A stretch of DNA of 53,233 nucleotides, taken from NCBI GenBank assembly GCA_015057665.1, contig SVDY01000013.1, positions 1 to 53,233 on the forward strand. The letters run 5' to 3'. The DNA comes from Lachnospiraceae bacterium (GTDB lineage Bacteria > Bacillota > Clostridia > Lachnospirales > Lachnospiraceae). Below are positions 8,069-15,965 of this stretch, one piece after another. Below the pieces are notes generated by a model that did not search any database, was not told where the DNA came from, and was given only the letters and a program-made list of their open reading frames with translations. Both the position numbers and the translations under genes were made by a program. The first letter of the stretch is position 1; each line of letters begins with the position of its first letter.

Positions 8069-10060
8069 TTACCTTTCCGTCACGCAATATATTGCATCTT
8101 TCAAATAATCCGGGATAACAAATTCTTTCTCAATATTTTCACCCAATTTTTTCATTTCACATTGTTTATTGATTATCTGACTTATATATTGCGCAATTGC
8201 TCCTTTGCATTTATCTCTTGCTCGTATGAACAGCCATACACAAGCTGCTTTTTCATTTATATTGTGTAACTTGTTTATTTTTTGTTCCAACACAGGACCC
8301 AGTTTGGAATACTCGTTCTTTATAGCTTCTATAAAATATTCAATATTATTTTCATCACAACACAGTGCGTATTCTAATGTTTTTGTCGCTTTAAATACGT
8401 TGATACCCACAGCTTTACATGAAATTTCAAGTTCATTGCAGCGTTCCGATGGCGTTCCGTTCAATAATTTATTTGATATATCACTATTTATATCATCGTA
8501 GTCTAGATCCTTATTGATATAATTGTTTTCATTCTTCTTGGTACATCTGTCATCATCTGTCACAATTGCAACCTTCGAAAAACACGTTTGTACGCTCTGT
8601 GAAGAAAATAAATTTACAAAAGGAGTAAACGCAACACTATCCACATTCACAAGTTCAACTGCATACTTATCTAATGATCTATCCATCATTTTTGCGATCT
8701 CCGGTAATAAAATTGCTTCGCTTATGCCTTCTACAAATATAATGCCTTTAGCAAAAAACATTTGAGATTTCGTTACATCCAAATATTTCTGCAAATATTT
8801 TTTATTAGCATCTGTCAAATTTGCTTCTGAAAATGGTAAACAGTATTTTTTATGAGCATTTTCATAGATTAAATTAATATTATCTATATCCACCTTTGAT
8901 GCCAACGTCGGAGAATGCGAAGTAAATATTATTTGGATATTTGCATCTCCCTGTTTTGTATCAGACAAAAAAGTATGTACTAATTCCTGTAATTGTGGAT
9001 GCAAATGTGCCTCTGGCTCTTCAATCAGAAGTAAATGTTGATACACGCCACCTCGTGTAATTGCCATATCACCAAGCACTGCCGACATAAATAAAAGATT
9101 ATTATATCCTAATCCATTCTGATATAATTCAAATGAACTGCTTGCAATTGCACTTATTCTAGCTACTAATTCTGGGACCATATCTTCAACAGTTTCTAAA
9201 ACGGTTGTTTCAAAATATATACCTTTTTCGTTTTGCTGTATTTTTTTATTATCCGCATGATCCCTTGCATATTGTTGAGCCTTAGGATATTCGTTATCAT
9301 TTGTCGATACCAATACCCATTTAGGCTTAACCCACGCTCTTAATGAGGATGCAATTGAATCAAACCTCGGTTCAATTAATCCTATGTCAATTTGTTGACT
9401 CAAAAAATCCTGTTCTATGCGAGCTAAATTATCATTAATTGTTTTTTTGGTCTTTTTTAATTCCTTCTTTTCTAACAGAGAATTATTTGCATTATTCAAA
9501 ATATCGACTAATTCTGCTCGCACATTCTCTTCTGGTACCATACTTCTTAGTAATTGAGCCAGTTTACTATTCCTAGCTGGTTTCATTTCACTTTCAGAGT
9601 CTCTTAATGCTCCCAGAAACATTACATCCATTGCATCAAAAGTATCTGAGGACAATGGATTTCCCTCTGTTCCAATCCCCCAATGTATTGTCCTCACCTT
9701 TTCTATACCACTAGCAGCAAGCACCTTTTCAAAGCGAATATGAAACTCTCCACCTTGTCCACTCTTACTTTCCGGATTCCATATTTCTACTAATCGCGTT
9801 GGTACCTCTTCTAAATAAACATCGAATAATGCAAATTCCGCTGCATTTCCATCTTCATTAACATGAAAATCAGCTTTTGTAAAAAAAATATCTTTCTTAT
9901 ATGTTACGGTGGAATATGCAATTCTAATAGCATCCATGACAGCAGATTTTCCTGAATTATTTTCACCGATAATTGCATTTACACCATTATTAAATTGTAA
10001 AGTAATTCCCTCTTCATCAAACGCCCTAAAATTTTTGATTGAAAGTTTTTTTATGTACAT
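8069..10060 (-). CDS. gajA: OLD-family ATPase/TOPRIM nuclease, Gabija GajA-type
   Basis: A 663-residue protein with an N-terminal ABC-type ATPase: IKNFRAF, Walker A GENNSGKS (about 33-40), a coiled-coil insertion (about 190-225), the LLIEEPEAHLHPQLQ signature with Walker B, and the switch His in FTSHSP. The C-terminal TOPRIM nuclease domain has IIFVEGISEAILLP (Glu) and VAIVTDDD (Asp cluster). GajA proteins cut DNA when phage activity lowers nucleotide pools; the downstream helicase completes the system. AGGAG lies seven bases before the ATG. Terminators insulate the pair from the sigma gene upstream, so it probably has its own promoter within 10163-10290. Confidence 0.88.
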   Translation of the reverse strand: MYIKKLSIKNFRAFDEEGITLQFNNGVNAIIGENNSGKSAVMDAIRIAYSTVTYKKDIFFTKADFHVNEDGNAAEFALFDVYLEEVPTRLVEIWNPESKSGQGGEFHIRFEKVLAASGIEKVRTIHWGIGTEGNPLSSDTFDAMDVMFLGALRDSESEMKPARNSKLAQLLRSMVPEENVRAELVDILNNANNSLLEKKELKKTKKTINDNLARIEQDFLSQQIDIGLIEPRFDSIASSLRAWVKPKWVLVSTNDNEYPKAQQYARDHADNKKIQQNEKGIYFETTVLETVEDMVPELVARISAIASSSFELYQNGLGYNNLLFMSAVLGDMAITRGGVYQHLLLIEEPEAHLHPQLQELVHTFLSDTKQGDANIQIIFTSHSPTLASKVDIDNINLIYENAHKKYCLPFSEANLTDANKKYLQKYLDVTKSQMFFAKGIIFVEGISEAILLPEIAKMMDRSLDKYAVELVNVDSVAFTPFVNLFSSQSVQTCFSKVAIVTDDDRCTKKNENNYINKDLDYDDINSDISNKLLNGTPSERCNELEISCKAVGINVFKATKTLEYALCCDENNIEYFIEAIKNEYSKLGPVLEQKINKLHNINEKAACVWLFIRARDKCKGAIAQYISQIINKQCEMKKLGENIEKEFVIPDYLKDAIYCVTER

Positions 10061-10072
10061 TCACTCACTCCT

Positions 10073-10162
10073 TTATCTGAAAAACTCATTGATATAATTC
10101 ACATATTTTCTATATGTGATAAAATCATCAATTTCTCCCAAAATACACCTTTTTATAGTCAT
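10073..10162 (-). CDS. 29-codon leader ORF upstream of gajA
   Basis: A short frame starting MTIKRCILGE and ending 12 bases before the gajA ATG. GAAAGG sits seven bases before its ATG, a spacing like that of the real genes here. Part of it (CACATAT / ATATGTG) can form a small hairpin. It could encode a tiny accessory peptide or couple translation to gajA. No homologue is recognised. Confidence 0.4.
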   Translation of the reverse strand: MTIKRCILGEIDDFITYRKYVNYINEFFR

Positions 10163-10289
10163 ATTATATCCTTTCTTTTCTTCTAATTATAGTCAATATT
10201 TCCGATACTGTAGGCTATGTTTTATAAATAAGACGAACTATTTTTAGATACCTACTGTTTTTTATTCACTTTTCCAATTACTCTATTAT

Positions 10290-10329
10290 ATTATTTCGGC
10301 ACCATACTATACTTTGGTGCCGAAATAAT
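10290..10329 (-). terminator. Strong hairpin terminator after the sigma factor gene
   Basis: Perfect 15-bp arms (ATTATTTCGGCACCA / TGGTGCCGAAATAAT) with a 10-base loop, about 50 bases after the sigma gene stop. It separates the element's sigma gene from the Gabija module. No long T-run, so function could be bidirectional or as an RNA end. The rest of 10163-10376 is AT-rich and holds no further gene. Confidence 0.7.
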
Positions 10330-10376
10330 ATTCTATAGTCCTATCAACTTCCTCACACATCTCAAAAATTGTAAAC

Positions 10377-10847
10377 CTATTCCAATAGTATTCCCTTCAA
10401 TTTTTTTAACGCAGCTTTTACAGATTTTACCACTGCTGGATGCTTACAATTTTCTTTGACTGCAATCTCCTCAAATGTCATTCCTTCGAAGAAATACATC
10501 TTGACTCTTCGCTTCTGAACTTCTGGCAACTGTTCAATAGCATTATGTACTTTTTCATTCTGAATATTACGGAATACTGTCTCTTCTACTGATTCTGGAA
10601 CTTCAACTGCTCTTTCATTTAAAGTCGACTCCCATACTTCTGATTGTTCTATATGTCTGTCCCAAACATTAAGATATGATAAGTCTTCCAATTCAAATTC
10701 ATTAAACGCAGCATAAAGTTCTTTCTCTATTTCAAAACTGTTTCTTTGTCCCTGACCATCTTTAAAAGAGATATAAAACCTTCCTTCTTTTTCATATATT
10801 GTATAGGGATTATATTTATCTTTTCTTCTCTTAGGGTGTTCTCCCAT
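10377..10847 (-). CDS. Tn916 Orf7-type sigma-70-like factor
   Basis: A 156-residue protein beginning MGEHPKRRKDKYNPYTIY, the YNPY start being typical of sigma-like proteins of Tn916-family elements. The C-terminal 55 residues look like sigma region 4: IEQLPEVQKRRVKMYFFEG, then TFEEIA and an HTH (HPAVVKSVKAALKKL). In Tn916 such proteins take part in controlling the conjugation genes. CGGAGGA lies eight bases before the ATG. Upstream lies an elaborate leader (10873-11152) with a terminator, so expression is probably set by attenuation. No anti-sigma gene is seen nearby. Confidence 0.8.
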   Translation of the reverse strand: MGEHPKRRKDKYNPYTIYEKEGRFYISFKDGQGQRNSFEIEKELYAAFNEFELEDLSYLNVWDRHIEQSEVWESTLNERAVEVPESVEETVFRNIQNEKVHNAIEQLPEVQKRRVKMYFFEGMTFEEIAVKENCKHPAVVKSVKAALKKLKGILLE

Positions 10848-10872
10848 TTCTTTTTCCTCCGAATTCTGATTT

Positions 10873-10995
10873 TTAAAAATTCAAAATTCGTTTGGGCGGA
10901 GAACGGCCCTGATACCTTTCCTTATAAACAAAAAAAGAGTAATTGTTTTTACGACTTACCGCAAAAACAATTACTCTTTCAAATTGGTATAACAT
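10873..10995 (-). CDS. 40-codon leader ORF spanning the attenuator hairpin
   Basis: Begins MLYQFERVIVF with GTGAGGA five bases before the ATG and ends 26 bases before the sigma ATG. Its codons 6-21 lie on the strong terminator hairpin at 10934-10979, so a translating ribosome would melt that hairpin. The layout parallels leader peptides that control attenuation in Tn916-like elements. The peptide itself has no recognised family; its translation rather than its sequence is probably what matters. Confidence 0.6.
   Translation of the reverse strand: MLYQFERVIVFAVSRKNNYSFFVYKERYQGRSPPKRILNF
10934..10979 (-). terminator. Attenuator-type terminator upstream of the sigma gene
   Basis: Perfect 17-bp arms (AAAGAGTAATTGTTTTT and its complement) around a 12-base loop, followed on the minus strand by TTTTTTTG. 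It lies inside the 40-codon leader ORF and 87 bases before the sigma start, so transcripts from upstream must pass it. Confidence 0.85.
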
Positions 10996-10999
10996 AAAA

Positions 11000-11063
11000 A
11001 TCCTCACAGATTACGTTTTTTGACAAAAATTGCTTTTGCCAGAAAACATTAATCTATGAGGAT
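11000..11063 (-). promoter_or_regulatory. Long hairpin that masks the leader ribosome binding site
   Basis: On the minus strand ATCCTCATAGATT (11063-11051) pairs with AATCTGTGAGGAT (11012-11000), 13 pairs counting one G-U. Inner segments (GTTTT/AAAAC, CAAAA/TTTTG) extend the stem. The 3' arm contains the GAGGA of the leader ORF, so folding would block leader translation. Confidence 0.6.
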
Positions 11064-11083
11064 AATTCATCCCGCAGACTGTG

Positions 11084-11152
11084 CGTGATATCAATATGAT
11101 TTGATATAGTAATGAACATGATATGGAAAATTACATGATTTGAACGTGATTT
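11084..11152 (+). repeat. Five-copy YRTGATWT repeat array
   Basis: CGTGATAT, TATGATTT, CATGATAT, CATGATTT and CGTGATTT start at 11084, 11095, 11117, 11134 and 11145. The intervals 11, 22, 17 and 11 bp put most copies on one face of the helix. The array lies upstream of the sigma leader and just after the 447-residue regulator gene, which makes it a candidate operator. Confidence 0.55.
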
Positions 11153-11177
11153 AATCTAATATATGAACATAATTTTA

Positions 11178-12521
11178 CTAATCAGTTGTTTCAGCCAATC
11201 TTTTTTCCAACCTTTCATACTCTCCAATGTCTAATACATGTTTTGCCATATGTAATTGTCCTTTTGCTATTACATTTGAGTTTCTCATTTTCATAACTCG
11301 TATCAACCAATAATATGCATCTTCGTTCGCAGGTTCAATACTTAATGCTTCTTCAGCATAATGCTCTACTCTAACATAATTGCATGTTTCGAAATATGAT
11401 TTCATAAGTTCATTGTATATTGCCAGACATTTGTACTTATACTTTAGTTCATCATTCAATATCCAATGTTCTGATCCTCCTGAAGGGAATAAGTTATCTG
11501 TATATATATCTAATGCTTTTTTCAAAAATTCTATTTTTGCTTGAGCAGTCAACTCCTTATCTGCTTTTTCAAGATACTCATCAAATATGTTTACGTCTGT
11601 CACAATATTTAACTCTGGATTTAATTGATACCCTTTTTTTGAAGAAACAATAAGTCTCTGATCACATATAAAGCTAAAAACATCTTTAAATCGCAAAAAT
11701 AGCGATCGCATATTAGTTCCTGAATGCTCAATATTATCATCTGGCCAGATATCTCTCCATACTTGTTGTGCCGGCTTAGGGCGTCTGTCGCCTAATAAAA
11801 AGTATGCTAATATACAACAATACTTCGGAGAATTAATCATTTCTTCTGTAAGACATCCTTTTAATGTATGAATCTCCATGTCGCCAAATAATTTGACAAA
11901 AACATCAGTTTCACTTTTTATAACAACACTCTTATGCGAGTTTTTTCTTTGTGATAAAAGCTTTCTTTCTGTAACTGATGTAAATGCAACATACGCAGTC
12001 GCTTGTAAAAACCCCCCTCTATCAACAAATCGTTTAGGATTTCTTACTATCATAAAACCCGTTGGATTATGCCAAAATGGAACAGCTAAAATAGAATTTG
12101 CATGGCATCTTTTATACAGCTCATATTCATTTGGATTTGTATCTTTAAAAACCGAAGTGTCTGAAATCATCACCGGTTCACAGTTATTTAAGGCTTCAAT
12201 CCAGCGATTTAAATAGCATGTATCCTCTAATTCATGAAAATGTGTTGCAGTCATTCCGCCTGTTGATTTATCATGCCAAAGTACTGGATACCATGCTTCC
12301 ATCTCCAAGTCACCTTCAATAATTCCACACCAATCTCCATCATAAAAATCCATTGCGGCAATTAAAGTTTCTTTCCCTATTTCTTCGGGATCTTCTGAAC
12401 TATGAAGTTTTCTTTCTAACGCCATAATCTGTTGTTCGAATTGAAAAGCATATACCATTTCTCTCATACCATTGTTTTCTAATATTTGTTGAAATATCCT
12501 CTGAATTTGATTATCATCCAT
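11178..12521 (-). CDS. GAF-like / winged-helix / BTAD transcriptional regulator
   Basis: A 447-residue regulator. Residues about 28-190 look like a GAF sensor domain (GKETLIAAMDFYDGDWCGIIEGD, later ILAVPFW). Residues about 212-300 match an OmpR/SARP-like winged helix: ILAYFLLGDRRPKPAQQVWRDIWPD, NMRSLFLRF and the wing IVSSKKGYQL. Residues about 305-440 form a helical bacterial-transcriptional-activation/TPR region (DVNIFDEYLEKA; YAEEALSIEPANEDAYYWLIR). Such proteins usually sense a small ligand and activate nearby genes. GAGGA lies about nine bases before the ATG. Its target could be the carbohydrate island or the repeat array just downstream at 11084-11152. Confidence 0.7.
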   Translation of the reverse strand: MDDNQIQRIFQQILENNGMREMVYAFQFEQQIMALERKLHSSEDPEEIGKETLIAAMDFYDGDWCGIIEGDLEMEAWYPVLWHDKSTGGMTATHFHELEDTCYLNRWIEALNNCEPVMISDTSVFKDTNPNEYELYKRCHANSILAVPFWHNPTGFMIVRNPKRFVDRGGFLQATAYVAFTSVTERKLLSQRKNSHKSVVIKSETDVFVKLFGDMEIHTLKGCLTEEMINSPKYCCILAYFLLGDRRPKPAQQVWRDIWPDDNIEHSGTNMRSLFLRFKDVFSFICDQRLIVSSKKGYQLNPELNIVTDVNIFDEYLEKADKELTAQAKIEFLKKALDIYTDNLFPSGGSEHWILNDELKYKYKCLAIYNELMKSYFETCNYVRVEHYAEEALSIEPANEDAYYWLIRVMKMRNSNVIAKGQLHMAKHVLDIGEYERLEKRLAETTD

Positions 12522-12766
12522 ATATTTCTCTCCTCTAAACTACACCAAAAACTCGGGTTACTGATACGCAATATTCTTTATTTGAAATAATTTATTATTA
12601 TGGATAACATGAAATTAAACAAAGAAAAACATATTTCGAAAAATAGATATACTATTTCATTTACACAGAAATAGCAAGAACGTATTATTTAGTCCTCTAT
12701 TGAATTACTACCTCTTAAATTAAATACAGCAAAGTGTAATTTATATAAAATGGTAATCATAATATA

Positions 12767-12801
12767 CTAAATGCAAATGCCACTACGACATTTGCATTTA
12801 G
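12767..12801 (-). terminator. Hairpin at the end of the transketolase operon
   Basis: Perfect 13-bp arms (CTAAATGCAAATG / CATTTGCATTTAG) with a 9-base loop, 22 bases after the aldolase stop. It lacks a clear T-run. The remainder of 12522-12766 is AT-rich upstream sequence of the GAF/BTAD regulator, with no gene seen. Confidence 0.6.
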
Positions 12802-12822
12802 TTACTTTTTACATTTTCAACC

Positions 12823-13674
12823 TTACACTCCAAAATCGTGTTTCATTCCTGAAAAAACTTCGAGATGTCCACGAATAGCTTCACTGACTGCTTTACTCAC
12901 TTCTTTATCAAAAGAAATTGGCGAATTAATATTTTCGTTCTTAACTAATTGCATTATTTTTTTCATATAAGCATTTTTTACCAAAGTAGAAATGTTAATT
13001 TTTCGACCACCAAGTTCTATCAACTTTCTAAATACATCAGCCGACAAGCCTGTACCACCATGGATTACAACGGGTGTATTTCCCTTTCCTAGCTGTTCCA
13101 CTAGAGTAAAATTTAATTCAGGAACACCTTTATAAACACCATGTGCAGTTCCAATAGCTGGAGCAATAGCATCAATTTCAGTTCTTTCAATAAACTGTAT
13201 TGTCTCTTCATAATTTGCATTAATTGCTTCGTCAGCAACAATATCCTCTTCTACACCAGCTACTACACCTATCTCACCTTCAATTGCAACTCCTCTTTCA
13301 TGCGCATAAATTGCCATTTCTCTAGTTGCACTGACATTTTCTTCAAATGGGAGATGAGAAAAGTCCATCATTATACTATCCCAGCCCACATCAACACAAA
13401 GCTTTCCTAATTCCATATCTCGACAATGATCCAGGTGTAAAGCGACTTCAATGTTTCTCCCTTTTCTAATATCGTTAATCATATTATAGAGTTTAATAGC
13501 TCCATAGTGTTCTACAGTTCCAGCCGACGTTTGAATAATTATATTAACACCAATTTCTTCAGCCGCATTAACCGCAGCATCTGCCGTTATATAGTTAAAA
13601 ATATTTATTGCGCCAACCCCGATCTTTTTTTCGTCAGCCTGTTGCAATATTTTTATAAAGCGGTTTTCTACCAT
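12823..13674 (-). CDS. Class II (zinc) aldolase, fructose-bisphosphate/tagatose-bisphosphate aldolase family
   Basis: A 283-residue TIM-barrel aldolase, normal length for the FbaA/GatY/KbaY/IolJ group. Seen: VGAINIFNY at the start, the zinc site HLDHC, IEGEIGVVAG, the second metal site in GTAHGVYKG, VVIHGGTG for phosphate binding, and KINISTLV. These enzymes cleave ketose bisphosphates to dihydroxyacetone phosphate plus an aldehyde. As the last gene of the transketolase operon it may process the end product of the pathway. The natural substrate cannot be set from sequence; IolJ- or GatY-like activities are equally possible. AAGGA lies five bases before the ATG. Confidence 0.85.
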   Translation of the reverse strand: MVENRFIKILQQADEKKIGVGAINIFNYITADAAVNAAEEIGVNIIIQTSAGTVEHYGAIKLYNMINDIRKGRNIEVALHLDHCRDMELGKLCVDVGWDSIMMDFSHLPFEENVSATREMAIYAHERGVAIEGEIGVVAGVEEDIVADEAINANYEETIQFIERTEIDAIAPAIGTAHGVYKGVPELNFTLVEQLGKGNTPVVIHGGTGLSADVFRKLIELGGRKINISTLVKNAYMKKIMQLVKNENINSPISFDKEVSKAVSEAIRGHLEVFSGMKHDFGV

Positions 13675-13701
13675 GTTTTTCCTTTCTTAATTGCAAATAT
13701 T

Positions 13702-14649
13702 TTAAATAGCATTTATAAAATCCAATACAGTATTATAAATGCTATTTGCATCCAGCCCGTATTTTTCAATTAATTCCAAGGCTTTTCCTGATTCTCCAAA
13801 TGTGTCATTAATACCAATTCTTCTTACTGGAACATGATACGATGCTGATAAACATTCACAGACCGCACCACCAAGCCCACCGATAATTGAATGTTCTTCT
13901 GCTGTAACAACTTTACCTGTTTTCTTTGCAGATTTAATAATCAATTCTTCGTCTAATGGCTTAATTGTATGGATATTAATTACTTCTGCATCTATCCCTT
14001 GATGCGCAAGCATTTCGGCTGCTTTTAAAGATTCAGCAACTTCTAATCCATTTGCTATAATTGTGACATCTTTTCCTTCTTTTAAAAGAATACCTTTGCC
14101 AATTTCAAATTTATAATTCGGATTATCATTAATTACTGGTACAGCAAGCCGTCCAAATCTCATATATACAGGTCCCTGATGCTCATAAGCAGCAAAGACA
14201 GCCGCTCTTGCCTCAACATCATCAGAAGGACAAATAACCGTCATCCCTGGAATCGTTCTCATAAGGGCAAGATCTTCATTACACTGATGGCTAGCTCCAT
14301 CTTCCCCAACTGAGATACCTCCGTGAGTTGCACCAATTTTAACATTATTATTAGGATATCCAATGGAATTACGAATCTGTTCAAATGCACGTCCAGCAGC
14401 AAACATTGCAAATGTACTTGCAAATGCTACCTTTCCTGTTGTTGCTATTCCAGCTGCCACCGTCATCATATTTCCTTCTGCAATACCACAATCAACAAAT
14501 CGTTCTGGGCATGTTTTTTTGAATACTGCTGTTTTTGTTGCACCTGCAAGATCGGCATCCAAAACAACAACATCCTCATGAAGTTTCCCTAGTTCTGCTA
14601 AAGCATTACCATAACTTTCTCTTGTGGCAATCTTCTTTACTTCTGACAT
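13702..14649 (-). CDS. Split transketolase, C-terminal subunit (pair 1)
   Basis: A 315-residue subunit with the pyrimidine-binding domain and C-terminal domain of transketolase. The catalytic Glu is in CGIAEGNMM (near 56), with GATHGGISVGEDGASHQ and a typical end (ITAEEH-like VVTAEEHSIIGGLGG). It works with the N-terminal subunit encoded just upstream; the two genes overlap by 13 bases, so they are coupled. Split transketolases move two-carbon ketol units between sugars, and several characterised split forms act on unusual sugars rather than in the ordinary pentose phosphate route. A second, different pair lies in the same operon. Confidence 0.88.
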   Translation of the reverse strand: MSEVKKIATRESYGNALAELGKLHEDVVVLDADLAGATKTAVFKKTCPERFVDCGIAEGNMMTVAAGIATTGKVAFASTFAMFAAGRAFEQIRNSIGYPNNNVKIGATHGGISVGEDGASHQCNEDLALMRTIPGMTVICPSDDVEARAAVFAAYEHQGPVYMRFGRLAVPVINDNPNYKFEIGKGILLKEGKDVTIIANGLEVAESLKAAEMLAHQGIDAEVINIHTIKPLDEELIIKSAKKTGKVVTAEEHSIIGGLGGAVCECLSASYHVPVRRIGINDTFGESGKALELIEKYGLDANSIYNTVLDFINAI

Positions 14650-15473
14650 AATGCGTCACCTGCCTTCTCCAATTCCTCCATAGCAATTGCATACTGTTCA
14701 GCATTTGGGGCTGCTCCATGCCATGATGCTTTATTTTCCATAAAAGAAACGCCTTTTCCCTTTACTGTCTTTGCAATAATAGCTGTTGGCTTACCCTTTA
14801 TTCTTTTTGCTTCATTAAAGGCTGATTCAATTTCATCATAATCATGTCCATTAATAGTAATAATATGAAAATTGAAAGCTTCAAATTTTTTATCAATTGG
14901 ATATGGTGAGTTTACTTCATCAATAGGACCATCAATTTGAAGATTATTATTATCAACAATGACAACTAAATTATCAAGTTTCTTAAATCCAGCTAACATT
15001 GCCGCTTCCCACACTTGTCCTTCTTGTAATTCACCATCACCAAGAAGAGTATAAACTCTATATTCTTCTTTAAAGATTTTTGCTGATAAAGCCATGCCTA
15101 CTGCTGCGGAAACACCTTGCCCCAAAGATCCGCTTGACATGTCAATTCCAGGAGTATGCGCAATACAAGGATGACCTTGCAAATGGGAACCCAATTTACG
15201 CAATGTTAACAAGTCCTCTACTGGAAAGAAACCTTTATAGGCTAAAGCTGCATATAAGCAAGGGGCTGCATGCCCTTTTGATAATACAAATCTATCCCTA
15301 GATGGATTTTTAGAATCATTAATATCTATTCTCATCTCTTGAAAATATAAATATGTCATAATATCTGTTGCTGAAAGCGAACCACCTGGATGACCTGCTT
15401 TTGCTGCATAAACACCATTAATTATTGCTTTTCGAATGTTATTCGCTACCAATTTAAGTTCTTTTTTATTCAT
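14637..15473 (-). CDS. Split transketolase, N-terminal subunit (pair 1)
   Basis: A 278-residue thiamine-diphosphate subunit. Seen: AGHPGGSLSATDI, SKGHAAPCLYAAL, HTPGIDMSSGSLGQG and the ThDP/Mg motif GDGELQEGQVWEA followed by VDNNNLQ. It ends in the usual KASWHGAAPN region. The ATG at 15473 has GGAGG four bases upstream; a longer reading from 15521 would begin inside the RpiB-like gene end and was rejected. It lies 37 bp after that isomerase gene, same operon. Confidence 0.88.
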   Translation of the reverse strand: MNKKELKLVANNIRKAIINGVYAAKAGHPGGSLSATDIMTYLYFQEMRIDINDSKNPSRDRFVLSKGHAAPCLYAALAYKGFFPVEDLLTLRKLGSHLQGHPCIAHTPGIDMSSGSLGQGVSAAVGMALSAKIFKEEYRVYTLLGDGELQEGQVWEAAMLAGFKKLDNLVVIVDNNNLQIDGPIDEVNSPYPIDKKFEAFNFHIITINGHDYDEIESAFNEAKRIKGKPTAIIAKTVKGKGVSFMENKASWHGAAPNAEQYAIAMEELEKAGDALCQK

Positions 15474-15510
15474 GTATCCTCCAGTTCTATCTAATATATA
15501 AGACAAACCG

Positions 15511-15954
15511 TTACTCTTCATTTAAATTTTCGAATCCAATTATCCTTTGCACTTTTGCTGCAGATCTTCCGTTTGGATCAAATGTACATGAAAGATATTC
15601 TTTTACCATTACTTTCGCCAACTCAATACCAACAACTTGTGCTCCCATAGTTATAATATTGGCATTATTTGATAATTCAGCTCTCTGTGCCTGATAAACA
15701 TCATGTACACAAGCTGCATAAGCACCTTTAACTTTATTCGCTGCAATTGAAACACCTATCCCTGTACCGCACAGTAAAATACCTCTATCGTATTTTTTCT
15801 CTGCAACAGCCTTCGCAACTTCAATTGCAATATTTGCATAAATAGGATCGTCACTCCCTAAATCTTCCACTTCATACCCAAGTTCTTTTACATAATCCAT
15901 TAATATGTATTTAAACTCTTTAGCATTTGGATCACACCCGAATACTATTTTCAT
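15511..15954 (-). CDS. RpiB/LacA/LacB-family sugar-phosphate isomerase
   Basis: A 147-residue protein of the ribose-5-phosphate isomerase B fold, normal length. It has CDPNAKEFK at the front, DLGSDDPIYA, the GILLCGTGIGVSIAANK motif with the catalytic Cys, and the NANIITMGAQVVG segment. The family covers ribose-5-P/ribulose-5-P, allose and galactose-6-P isomerases. Between two split transketolases it would interconvert an aldose and a ketose made by one transketolase and used by the next, an arrangement known from the transketolase route of sulfoquinovose breakdown. AGGAGG lies seven bases before the ATG. Confidence 0.85.
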   Translation of the reverse strand: MKIVFGCDPNAKEFKYILMDYVKELGYEVEDLGSDDPIYANIAIEVAKAVAEKKYDRGILLCGTGIGVSIAANKVKGAYAACVHDVYQAQRAELSNNANIITMGAQVVGIELAKVMVKEYLSCTFDPNGRSAAKVQRIIGFENLNEE

Positions 15955-15965
15955 TATATTTCCTC

